Assembly: GCA_013041975.1 (NCBI GenBank)
Contig: JABDQZ010000181.1
Location: 1-10,218 of the forward strand
Reading direction: 5' to 3'
DNA length: 10,218 nucleotides
Origin: Gammaproteobacteria bacterium
GTDB lineage: Bacteria; Pseudomonadota; Gammaproteobacteria; Chromatiales; Chromatiaceae
A program made the position numbers and the translations under genes. The notes under the pieces are model-generated. The model worked only from the letters and a program-made list of their open reading frames with translations, was not told the DNA's origin and searched no databases. Positions 1 through 6,404 of this stretch are shown piece by piece. Each line of letters opens with the position of its first letter. Positions within the stretch are counted from its first letter, which is position 1.

Positions 1-119
1 AGTGACAGCTTTTCAGCCAGCATGGAGATGTCGTCACTGGAAATATGTCCGTTTGCCAGTTGTTTGGCCTGCAAATACTGAAGCAGTAGAAGCGGGTCGC
101 TGATTACTGATAAACTCAT
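1..119 (-). CDS. 5' end of an unidentified gene (partial)
   Basis: An open minus-strand frame begins with ATG at 119-117 and stays open for 39 codons to the left edge. The visible peptide begins MSLSVISDPLLLLQYLQA and continues with QLANGHISSDDISMLAEKLS. It looks like soluble helical protein, with no signal peptide, membrane segment or motif I can name. An in-frame TAG lies a little upstream of the ATG. An AGGG stands about 12 bases before the start, a poor distance for a ribosome binding site, so the start is uncertain. The gene would diverge from fccA across a 225-base gap. I do not recognise the product. The fragment is short enough that a chance open frame cannot be excluded. Confidence 0.45.
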   Translation of the reverse strand, partial: MSLSVISDPLLLLQYLQAKQLANGHISSDDISMLAEKLS

Positions 120-263
120 GTTATGAAGAAATCCCTGAGAAATCCCGGTCGACTATTTGAGTAAAGCATATCCCGATGAGTATTCAAGTAATATTAGAAG
201 CTGCTTGTATAAGCCTTTGCTGTTTGTAATTTCCTTAAAGTTTGCCAGACTTCAACTATTCGT

Positions 264-292
264 TTGCCGGTTCCTATAACCAGAAAAATAAT
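264..292 (+). promoter_or_regulatory. Candidate sigma-70 promoter for fccAB
   Basis: TTGCCG (264-269) and AATAAT (287-292) are separated by 17 bases. They match the -35 and -10 consensus at four and five of six positions. Transcription would start near 299, giving a leader of about 45 bases before the fccA ATG. A competing pair is TTCAAC (251-256) with TATAAC (275-280), spaced 18 bases. Both are pattern matches only. The rest of 120-344 shows no gene. Confidence 0.3.
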
Positions 293-344
293 CGGCAGAT
301 GAAGTTCAAAAACATAATAATTATCCAACCACCCAGGGGGAAAT

Positions 345-1055
345 ATGCAATTTAAAATCCTGGCTACTTCTGCATTAGTAGCAACGATGATTGCGGGTTG
401 TGCGTCTCAGGAAAAACCTGATGATATGGCAGCCCAGAAAGCACCTGAGCCAGCTCCTGCAAAAGCGGCACCGGCCAAACCAAAACTGCAAATGGGCGCC
501 ACCGACAGTATGCTGGCCAACACCTGTGCCGGCTGTCATGGAACAAATGGCAATAGCCATGGTCCATCAGCGCCAACCATTGCCGGTCTGGAAGCGGATT
601 ATCTGCTGGAAACCATGCAGGCTTACAAGTCAGGAAACCGTTCCGGCACTATCATGGGGCGTATAGTTAAAGGCTATACGGATGGTGAACTGGAGCAGAT
701 TGCAAACTTCTATTCCAAACAGAGCTTCCAGGGTTGGACACAGGCTGCAGTTGGGCCTAAAGCCAAACAGGGACAGATGCTTCATGAAGATTTCTGCGAG
801 AAATGCCATGAAGATGGCGGCACTTCCATTGAAGATGTGCCACTGGCTGGCCAATGGATGCCTTACGTGGAATGGACAACCGCCGATTACCTCAATGGCA
901 TGAACCACCCTGAAAAAGATATGAAAAAAGCTATGGACAAGCTGGCGAAAGCTCACCCTGAGCTAAGCAATGCGACTGTCGCGCATTCGCTGAGCCATTT
1001 TTATGGCAGCCGCTCAGCTGACGGTTACAAGCGTGTACCCGGTCGTTTGAAATAA
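345..1055 (+). CDS. fccA: Flavocytochrome c sulfide dehydrogenase, diheme cytochrome subunit (lipoprotein form)
   Basis: This is the electron-accepting subunit of sulfide dehydrogenase: it takes electrons from the FAD of FccB and passes them to the respiratory cytochrome pool. It has two class I heme sites, CAGCH at residues 61-65 and CEKCH at 151-155. The first domain carries the family-typical segment around TIMGRIVKGY, whose Met104 is the likely axial ligand of heme 1. Met193 or Met197 is the likely ligand in the second domain. The N-terminus is a lipoprotein signal: charged start, hydrophobic stretch, lipobox IAGC with the lipidated Cys at residue 19. An Ala/Pro/Lys-rich linker follows (about 24-48). 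Ala after the Cys predicts outer-membrane rather than inner-membrane anchoring by the E. coli rule. AGGGGG lies 4 bases before the ATG. fccB begins 31 bases downstream, so the two are surely cotranscribed. The 236-residue length fits a two-domain FccA plus linker. Confidence 0.93.
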   Translation: MQFKILATSALVATMIAGCASQEKPDDMAAQKAPEPAPAKAAPAKPKLQMGATDSMLANTCAGCHGTNGNSHGPSAPTIAGLEADYLLETMQAYKSGNRSGTIMGRIVKGYTDGELEQIANFYSKQSFQGWTQAAVGPKAKQGQMLHEDFCEKCHEDGGTSIEDVPLAGQWMPYVEWTTADYLNGMNHPEKDMKKAMDKLAKAHPELSNATVAHSLSHFYGSRSADGYKRVPGRLK

Positions 1056-1086
1056 GCTTTTTTAAAGAATTGAAAGGGAAATAAAA

Positions 1087-2382
1087 ATGAAAATTACTCG
1101 TAGAGGTTTTATTCAGGCGGCCGGAGCTGCAACAGCAGCAGGCATGATCGGTACGCCCTATCTGGCCATGGCTGGAAGCAAGAAGGTGGTCGTTGTCGGT
1201 GGTGGTACCGGTGGCGCTACTGCCGCGAAATATATCAAGATGTCTGATCCTTCCATTGATGTGACGATTGTTGAAGCCAATAAGCATTACTACACCTGTT
1301 ACATGTCCAACGAAGTGCTGAGCGGTTCGCGCAGTATTGACTCAATCCGTTTTGCTTATACCGGCCTGGCCGCTCATGGCATTAACGTCATCAACGATAC
1401 AGTAACCAGTATTGATGCCGACAAGCGTGTTGTTAAAACAGCCGGGGGGCAAGCACTGTCTTATGACCGTTGTGTCGTTGCTCCAGGTATTGACTTCAAG
1501 TTTGATGGTATCGATGGTTATGACGCCAAGGTCGCCAACCATATCCCACATGCTTGGAAAGCCGGTGAGCAGACCATGACACTGCGTAATCAGCTCAAGG
1601 CGATGAAGGATGGTGGCACGGTATGTATCTGCCCACCACCGAATCCTTTCCGTTGTCCTCCCGGGCCTTATGAGCGTGCATCACAGATTGCAATGTACCT
1701 GAAAGCGAAGAAACCGAAGTCCAAAATCATTATTCTTGATCCCAAGCCCAAGTTTTCCAAAATGGGGCTGTTTACCCAGGGCTGGGAGCGTCTGTATGGC
1801 TATAAGACAGACAATTCCATGATCGAGTGGCAAGGTACGCCAAAAGGCTCCGATGATAATGTTCTGCAGTCAATTGATGCGGCAAGTAAAACAGCCACTA
1901 CCGGTTTCAGTGAAGTGAAAGCGGATGTATTGAATGTCATTCCTGCCCAGACAGCCGGCAAGATTGCTTTTGCTGCAGGTCTGGTCAATGATAAGGGCTG
2001 GTGTCCGGTTGATCTGAAAACCTTCGAATCAACCATTCATCCGGGTATCCATGTGATTGGTGATGCTTCTGTTGCGACTGGCATGCCAAAATCCGGTTAT
2101 GCAGCCAACAGCCAGGCCAAGGTGACCGCAGCTGCCGTCATTTCCATGCTCAATGGTCAAGAAGTTGGTACGCCTTCCTACGTGAATACCTGCTATTCCA
2201 TCGTCGGACATGAGTACGGCATCTCAGTGGCAGCGGTTTATCGCCTGAATGAGTCTGGCAGCAAGATCACCAGTGTTAGCGGTGGTCTGACGCCAGGTGA
2301 TGCCAATGATGAAACGCTCAAGCGTGAGGCCTCTTATGCCCACAGCTGGTTCACCAATATCACCAATGATATTTTTGGCTGA
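1087..2382 (+). CDS. fccB: Flavocytochrome c sulfide dehydrogenase, flavoprotein subunit
   Basis: FccB oxidises sulfide to sulfur or polysulfide in the periplasm, using covalently bound FAD. The N-terminus is a twin-arginine signal (TRRGFIQAAG, residues 4-13) with probable cleavage after AMA at residue 29, so it would be exported folded with its flavin. The FAD-binding Rossmann motif is VVVVGGGTGGATAA (34-47). Cys71 in YYTCYMSNEV matches the cysteine that binds FAD in Allochromatium vinosum FccB. Cys190 (FRCPPGPYER) and Cys369 (VNTCYS) match its redox-active disulfide. IHVIGDAS (321-328) is the second flavin-contacting motif. Cys180 and Cys182 are extra cysteines not in the A. vinosum protein as I remember it. 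AAGGGA lies 7 bases before the ATG. At 431 residues it is full length, and alignment holds to the C-terminal NDIFG. Identification is firm; the function is known from the family. Confidence 0.96.
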   Translation: MKITRRGFIQAAGAATAAGMIGTPYLAMAGSKKVVVVGGGTGGATAAKYIKMSDPSIDVTIVEANKHYYTCYMSNEVLSGSRSIDSIRFAYTGLAAHGINVINDTVTSIDADKRVVKTAGGQALSYDRCVVAPGIDFKFDGIDGYDAKVANHIPHAWKAGEQTMTLRNQLKAMKDGGTVCICPPPNPFRCPPGPYERASQIAMYLKAKKPKSKIIILDPKPKFSKMGLFTQGWERLYGYKTDNSMIEWQGTPKGSDDNVLQSIDAASKTATTGFSEVKADVLNVIPAQTAGKIAFAAGLVNDKGWCPVDLKTFESTIHPGIHVIGDASVATGMPKSGYAANSQAKVTAAAVISMLNGQEVGTPSYVNTCYSIVGHEYGISVAAVYRLNESGSKITSVSGGLTPGDANDETLKREASYAHSWFTNITNDIFG

Positions 2383-2406
2383 CCCGGCTCTTCAGGCCTT
2401 CATCAG

Positions 2407-2436
2407 AAAAGACCTGCTTCGGCAGGTCTTTTTGTT
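2407..2436 (+). terminator. Intrinsic terminator of the fccAB operon
   Basis: An 11-base-pair perfect stem, AAAAGACCTGC (2407-2417) with GCAGGTCTTTT (2422-2432), is closed by the very stable C(UUCG)G tetraloop and followed by a T-rich tract. It starts 25 bases after the fccB stop. It separates fccAB from the downstream Met/Gln-rich gene, which should therefore have its own promoter. Confidence 0.92.
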
Positions 2437-2460
2437 TGTGGTGACGTGGGGATTTATAGT
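2432..2460 (+). promoter_or_regulatory. Candidate promoter of the Met/Gln-rich gene
   Basis: TTGTTT (2432-2437) and TATAGT (2455-2460) are spaced 17 bases. The -10 matches consensus at five of six positions, the -35 at only three. The -35 overlaps the T-tract of the fccAB terminator, a compact arrangement. Transcription would start near 2466, about 35 bases before the chosen start codon. The strong terminator just upstream makes some promoter here likely; the exact boxes are a guess. Confidence 0.33.
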
Positions 2461-2488
2461 AAGTTTAATGAAATTTTTTCTTACTTTC

Positions 2489-2492
2489 GGAG
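2489..2492 (+). promoter_or_regulatory. Ribosome binding site that selects the start at 2500
   Basis: GGAG sits 7 bases before the ATG at 2500 but only 1 base before the in-frame ATG at 2494. A still earlier in-frame ATG at 2446 would add residues unlike a signal peptide and lies before the candidate promoter's expected transcription start. The 2500 start puts a clean signal peptide at the N-terminus. Confidence 0.7.
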
Positions 2493-2499
2493 AATGAAA

Positions 2500-2910
2500 A
2501 TGTTTAAAAACGCAAAACTTAAATCGTTCGTTGTTTCTGCCCTGTTGCTGTTGTCCGCTAATGCACTGGCCCAGAATGGTATGGGGCCTGGCCCGATGAT
2601 GTACGGCCAGCCTCCCATGCAAAATGGACAATACCCGGCTCCACCTGCGATGAATCCTGAAATGATGCAGCAACGCATGCAGGTTCAGCAGCAGAAAATG
2701 CAAAAAATGCAGGACATGCGGGCAAAACATCAGGCTGAGAGGAAGGCCCAAAAGCAGGAAATGAGAGCAAAACACCAGGCCGAGAGGAAGGCCCAGAAGC
2801 AGGAAATGATGAAGAAAAAGCAGCAGCATATGCAACGTGTGGAAGAGCGTCTCGCCAATATCGAAAAGCTGATGCAGGAAATGCTGGATTTGATGAAATC
2901 CAAGTATTAA
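2500..2910 (+). CDS. Small secreted Met/Gln-rich coiled-coil protein, function unknown
   Basis: The 136-residue product begins with a Sec signal peptide: a Lys-rich start, the hydrophobic run FVVSALLLLS, and an ANALA cleavage site before Gln25. The mature part has three zones. Residues 25-56 are Gly/Pro/Met-rich and probably disordered. Residues 57-112 are extremely rich in Gln, Lys and Met, and include two identical 15-residue units at 73-87 and 88-102. Residues 113-136 form a predicted amphipathic helix with heptad-spaced V114, L118, I121, M125, M128 and M132. There are 18 Met and 22 Gln in 112 mature residues, and no Cys. I do not recognise a family. Candidates are a periplasmic metal-binding or chaperone-like protein, or a structural protein of periplasmic sulfur globules given the adjacent fccAB. 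The last is inference from context and low-complexity composition. The following DsbA-family pseudogene starts 27 bases later, so the two may share a transcript. Confidence 0.82.
   Translation: MFKNAKLKSFVVSALLLLSANALAQNGMGPGPMMYGQPPMQNGQYPAPPAMNPEMMQQRMQVQQQKMQKMQDMRAKHQAERKAQKQEMRAKHQAERKAQKQEMMKKKQQHMQRVEERLANIEKLMQEMLDLMKSKY
2716..2805 (+). repeat. Two tandem 45-base in-frame repeats
   Basis: Units 2716-2760 and 2761-2805 abut exactly and both encode MRAKHQAERKAQKQE. They differ at five bases (one Arg codon changed at two positions, plus one base each in His, Ala and Gln codons), and every difference is silent. This is an internal coding duplication. It is old enough to have drifted but the peptide has been kept. 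Confidence 0.95.
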
Positions 2911-2937
2911 CGCAAGCTATCGATTGGTGACAGAGTC

Positions 2938-3635
2938 ATGGTAACGGTTGACTATTTCAGTGATGTACTATGTATCTGGGCTTTTGGTGGCCAGGTGCGT
3001 GTTGATGAACTGGAACAGCAGTTTGGCGACAAGATCCAGTTACGCTATCGGTTCATTCCTATTTTTGGCTCGGTGCAAAACAATATTGATAATAACTGGG
3101 CTGAAAAAGGTGGCTATGAAGGGTTCAATCAGCATTTGCAAACGGTTGCTGTTCAATGGTCTCATGTCTCCTGTAGTAATGCCCTGTGGCTGGAATGCAA
3201 GCCGATGACATCCATTACTGCCCATGTGGTACTCAAGGCTGTCTGGCTGCTGCAGGAAAAGGAGCCATTGACAGACAATGTCACGAAGACCTGGGAGGAC
3301 GCACCGTTTTTGAGAGTCTGATGTGGAATGTTCGCAGGATATTTTTTGAATTCAATCGGAATATTGCAGAATTTGCGGTGCTCAGAAAACTGGTGACAGA
3401 GATGGGTATCGACTGGGACCAGGTATTTGCGCTGATAGAAAATGGCGAAGCCTATGCACAGCTCTATCAGGATGAAGAACTCAAGCGTCAATATTGTGTT
3501 CAGGGCAGTCCCTGTTTTGTTCTGAATGAAGGCAGGCAGGTGTTATATGGCAATGTGGGTTATCGCATTGTCGAAGCCAATATTACTGAATTGCTTGAAA
3601 GGGAAGAGCACCTCGAAGGGGCCAGCTGGTGCTAA
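2938..3635 (+). pseudogene. DsbA-family (thioredoxin-fold) oxidoreductase, frameshifted
   Basis: Two overlapping frames together give one DsbA/FrnE-like protein of about 232 residues. The N-terminal part (2938-3321) has the thioredoxin-fold start MVTVDYFSDVLCIWAFGGQV, with Cys12 but Ala at residue 15, so CxxA rather than CxxC. The C-terminal part, read one base back, carries the helical insert (FESLMWNVRRIFFEFNRNI) and the cis-proline strand QGSPCFVLNEGRQ followed by LYGNVGYRIVEANI, then stops at 3635. The frames join most naturally at the A-run 3257-3260: adding one A gives a continuous reading and exactly 233 codons including the stop. Without correction the first frame ends at 3321 in unrelated sequence. 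Both halves read as well-conserved protein, so the lesion is recent, a sequencing or assembly error, or less likely recoding. With one active-site Cys, activity would be thiol-transferase or isomerase-like rather than disulfide-forming; there is no signal peptide, so it is cytoplasmic. Confidence 0.82.
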
Positions 3636-3675
3636 AGATTTTAGTTCATTCTCAATACTAGTCAGTCAGAACTAT

Positions 3676-3706
3676 GTGGTTTGTTTCTGCAACCACTGTC
3701 TATACT
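3676..3706 (+). promoter_or_regulatory. Inverted repeat beside a -10-like box upstream of the rhodanese gene
   Basis: GTGGTT (3676-3681) and AACCAC (3691-3696) form a perfect 6-base inverted repeat with a 9-base spacer. Five bases later comes TATACT (3701-3706), a five-of-six match to a -10 box and 32 bases before the rhodanese ATG. No good -35 is present at the right distance; the repeat occupies that place, as an activator or repressor site would. The 102-base gap before the gene leaves room for a promoter. This rests on pattern alone. Confidence 0.28.
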
Positions 3707-3737
3707 TAATCGAAACATCATTTAGCAGGGTTTTGAT

Positions 3738-4166
3738 ATGTCAGAACATACGCTTCAGGAAATATCCCCGCAACAGGCCTGGCAGTTAATGCAGGATAAT
3801 CCACGGGCTGTACTCGTGGATATTCGTTCTTCGATGGAGTATCTGTTTGTGGGGCATCCTGTAGGTGCAGTGCATGTGGCATGGATTGATGAACCGGACT
3901 GGGATATTAATCCGGATTTTGTGAAAGACATTCGTCAATTGATGTTAGGAGGTCTTTCTTCTGTAGAGGACGATGAAGGGGTGCCTGTCATCTTGATATG
4001 TCGCAGTGGCAAGCGTTCACATGAGGCTGGTATTTTACTGATCGATGAAGGTCTGCAAAATATCTATCATATCGATGAAGGTTTTGAAGGTGAAAGGGAT
4101 GAAAACTATCAGCGCAGTACCCTGGGTGGCTGGCGTTTTCGCGGCCTCCCCTGGGAGCAGTGTTAG
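3738..4166 (+). CDS. Single-domain rhodanese-like sulfurtransferase
   Basis: This is a 142-residue cytoplasmic rhodanese domain, a fold that carries sulfane sulfur as a cysteine persulfide. The N-terminal SPQQAWQLMQDNPRAVLVDIRSS-type segment matches the usual rhodanese first strand and its D-x-R turn (Asp28, Arg30). The catalytic loop is CRSGKRS with Cys88, the six-residue CxxGxR type. A C-terminal GGWRFRGLPW segment follows, as in many PspE/GlpE-like proteins. No signal peptide is seen. AGGG lies 7 bases before the ATG. Position after the fcc region and the DsbA-family gene suggests a role in handling sulfur or persulfide, but the sulfur donor and acceptor cannot be read from sequence. Its stop overlaps the stop of the convergent GGDEF-EAL gene by 4 bases. 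Confidence 0.9.
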   Translation: MSEHTLQEISPQQAWQLMQDNPRAVLVDIRSSMEYLFVGHPVGAVHVAWIDEPDWDINPDFVKDIRQLMLGGLSSVEDDEGVPVILICRSGKRSHEAGILLIDEGLQNIYHIDEGFEGERDENYQRSTLGGWRFRGLPWEQC

Positions 4167-6397
4167 GAGGGGAAATACTCCAGCAGCTTTTCAGAAGGGA
4201 TAAGGGCTGGTTCAGCTTCAGCGCGACCAAAAAGAAACCCCTGACCAAAATGAAAGCCGGTTTGCAGAACGATCTCGAGTAATTCGGTATCTTCGATGCC
4301 TTCTGCGACCAGTACATGACCTACTTCAGATATCATTTGAGCAAGACCTGAAACCATCACACGCTGACTTTCATCCAGCAGGCCTTGTACGATGGTGATA
4401 TCGAATTTGACGATATCTACTGGCATGCTTGCCAGGTGTTTAATCGATGAAAAACCACTGCCAAAATCATCAAGTGCAATAACAAACTGCGTTTCCCTGA
4501 GTTTCTCGAGATAGGCGGAAGCTCTCCCAAGTTCGTCAATCACCGCGGTTTCAGTGACTTCAAGTACGATCTTTTGCTTGTCGGTAAAACGTTGCAGCGG
4601 TTGTAGCCAGTCCAGAATTTCAGCTCTTGTCACTGTCTGCGCGGAGAGGTTGAGTGAAACGCCTGTATCTTCCGGGATTTTTCCAGCTTCAAGGTCTTTT
4701 TCAAGCTGCCTGATAACGGCCTGATCAAGTTCGATTTCAAAACGACGGGCCTCAACGACATTGAAAATACTGCCGGGTGAAATCATTTCACCATTGGCGA
4801 TAATGCGTACCAGTGCTTCATAATAGCTGACCCTGTTATCCCTGAAATCTACTATGGGCTGATAAAACAGCTGCAGGCCAGTGCCTTTGTCAATCGCCTG
4901 ATAGACTGTGTTGGACAGCCAGCTTGAAAGCAGTCCTTTGGATCCCTGTGTTATTTCATCTGAATAAATAACAATATCTGAAGCGCCAGGGCGCTTGGCC
5001 GCATACATGGCGGCGTCTGCCTGCCAGTGCAGGTCCTCGAAAGCATTTTTATCGCCACCCTGTGCCTGTGAAATACCAATACTGACACGTACCGGTTCTG
5101 GCATATCGACAGCAGCAAAGTTAAAAGCGGCAATTTCATCCAGGCAACGTTGTGCAATTTCGACAGCAGCGGGAGCCGTGGTATCAATCAGGAAAATGGC
5201 AAATTCATCACCACCAAGACGGAAAACGTGTTCCCCTTTTCTTAGAGCATAGCTAATACATTGTGCTATCGCTTTGATGACTTCATCACCAACCTGGTGG
5301 CCGTGCGTGTCGTTGATAGATTTGAACAGGTTGATATCGAAAAGCAGGAAACTGACATGTACACGTTGTTCGGACAATAAATCATTGAGGTTTTGCCATT
5401 GGTCGTCAAAAGCACGACGGTTAAAAACACCGGTGAGAGCATCATGATGCGCCTGTTCCCACAAGGCCTTGTTTTTCTGATCCAGGACAGCATGCGTGTC
5501 GTAAAGGTCTGAGTGGTAATGGAACAGTGAATTATAAACTTCGTTTAGTTCTCTTACCTGAAAAAAATTTTTGGACTCACTGCTGTTGTCAATTTCGCGA
5601 GAATTCCTGAGCCTGGAAATAAACTGGGTGATACCATTGATGGGGACGGTGACGATATAGACGAGCATCGCATAGAGCACCATCATGGGGATGATGACAA
5701 GCAAAATCAGTTTTTGTATCGAAGCGTAGAGCTGCTTTTCAAGGTACTGGATTTCGGGGGTTGGTACTGTTTCGAAAAGAAAAAAATCGCGGGACAGGGA
5801 ATCGCTGTAAGTGCCAGTTTTTTTATCTGTAACCAGCAGTTTTTCTGGTTGCAGGTAATAAAAACTGGAATTCTCTATCAGAAGACGGGTCAGGTTGATT
5901 CGTACTGCCAGATAGCCCGAAATCTGTTGGTCGACACTAGAGTGAATCGGTAGACTGTAAATTTGTTGATCAGGGCTTTCAAAATAATACAGGCCTTGTT
6001 CAGGCAACCTTTCCAGTTGCACAGGAAGCGAGTTCTCTGAAAGTTCGGCAAGTGCTTTACCTGACGGGTCATAGAGCATCAGGTCGGTGACAATTCTTTG
6101 TAGTTTATGTGAGGCCTGTTTGAGGCGCAGACTGTACCAGTAGCTGAAAAAATTGCTGTTGGACAGCTGCTGATGAACTTCTTCCCACTGGCTGAATTCC
6201 CTGGTTTTATTGGCAATTTCGCTGTTTACCTGGGAAACTTTTTGTTTGAGTTCTCTTGATGCGGCCTGTTCCTGCGAATGGCTAATGTTTTCACGTGTGC
6301 TGGTGAATTCAGACCAGGATTGAAGAGCAAAAATGACAATCATGCCAATCGTCACGAGAGCAAAAAGCAAGGCATATTGTCGGATGGTTAAAGACAT
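4163..6397 (-). CDS. Membrane-bound sensor with GGDEF and EAL domains (cyclic-di-GMP turnover)
   Basis: The 744-residue protein makes and/or breaks the second messenger c-di-GMP in response to a periplasmic signal. Layout: membrane segment at about 8-26; periplasmic sensor region of about 200 residues resembling CHASE4 (FSQWEEVHQQ, then YDPSGKAL); second membrane segment at about 229-252; degenerate HAMP-like linker; GGDEF domain with FDIN (Asp354), IND (362-363) and intact RLGGDEF (GGDEF at 395-399); EAL domain with EAL at 527-529. The EAL metal and catalytic residues appear intact: Asn583, Glu616, Asp643-Asp644, Lys664, Glu699 and Gln719. The GGDEF inhibitory site RxxD reads RKGE (386-389), so product feedback may be weak. 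The start at 6397 is chosen because it lies 7 bases after the upstream hydrolase stop and puts the first membrane helix at the N-terminus; an ATG at 6487 would overlap the hydrolase by 83 bases and add unlikely sequence. No clear ribosome binding site precedes 6397, suggesting translational coupling. Confidence 0.92.
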   Translation of the reverse strand: MSLTIRQYALLFALVTIGMIVIFALQSWSEFTSTRENISHSQEQAASRELKQKVSQVNSEIANKTREFSQWEEVHQQLSNSNFFSYWYSLRLKQASHKLQRIVTDLMLYDPSGKALAELSENSLPVQLERLPEQGLYYFESPDQQIYSLPIHSSVDQQISGYLAVRINLTRLLIENSSFYYLQPEKLLVTDKKTGTYSDSLSRDFFLFETVPTPEIQYLEKQLYASIQKLILLVIIPMMVLYAMLVYIVTVPINGITQFISRLRNSREIDNSSESKNFFQVRELNEVYNSLFHYHSDLYDTHAVLDQKNKALWEQAHHDALTGVFNRRAFDDQWQNLNDLLSEQRVHVSFLLFDINLFKSINDTHGHQVGDEVIKAIAQCISYALRKGEHVFRLGGDEFAIFLIDTTAPAAVEIAQRCLDEIAAFNFAAVDMPEPVRVSIGISQAQGGDKNAFEDLHWQADAAMYAAKRPGASDIVIYSDEITQGSKGLLSSWLSNTVYQAIDKGTGLQLFYQPIVDFRDNRVSYYEALVRIIANGEMISPGSIFNVVEARRFEIELDQAVIRQLEKDLEAGKIPEDTGVSLNLSAQTVTRAEILDWLQPLQRFTDKQKIVLEVTETAVIDELGRASAYLEKLRETQFVIALDDFGSGFSSIKHLASMPVDIVKFDITIVQGLLDESQRVMVSGLAQMISEVGHVLVAEGIEDTELLEIVLQTGFHFGQGFLFGRAEAEPALIPSEKLLEYFPS

Positions 6398-6404
6398 GAA
6401 GGTA

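Noticed and set aside
931..1287. A 118-codon minus-strand frame across the fccA-fccB junction
   Set aside because: It lies opposite two certain genes and has no start context or family resemblance.
2716..2805. Possible CRISPR-like or satellite repeat
   Set aside because: There are only two abutting copies with no spacers, and they lie in frame inside a coding sequence with silent differences.
2392..2835. A 147-codon minus-strand frame rich in Leu and His opposite the Met/Gln-rich gene
   Set aside because: Its composition is the mirror of Met, Gln and Lys codons on the plus strand, and it spans the terminator and the candidate promoter; it is a shadow.
3250..3270. Programmed -1 frameshift site in the DsbA-family gene
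   Set aside because: The run is only AAAA before G, it is not a canonical X XXY YYZ heptamer in frame, and I see no strong downstream hairpin; a single-base deletion or read error is simpler.
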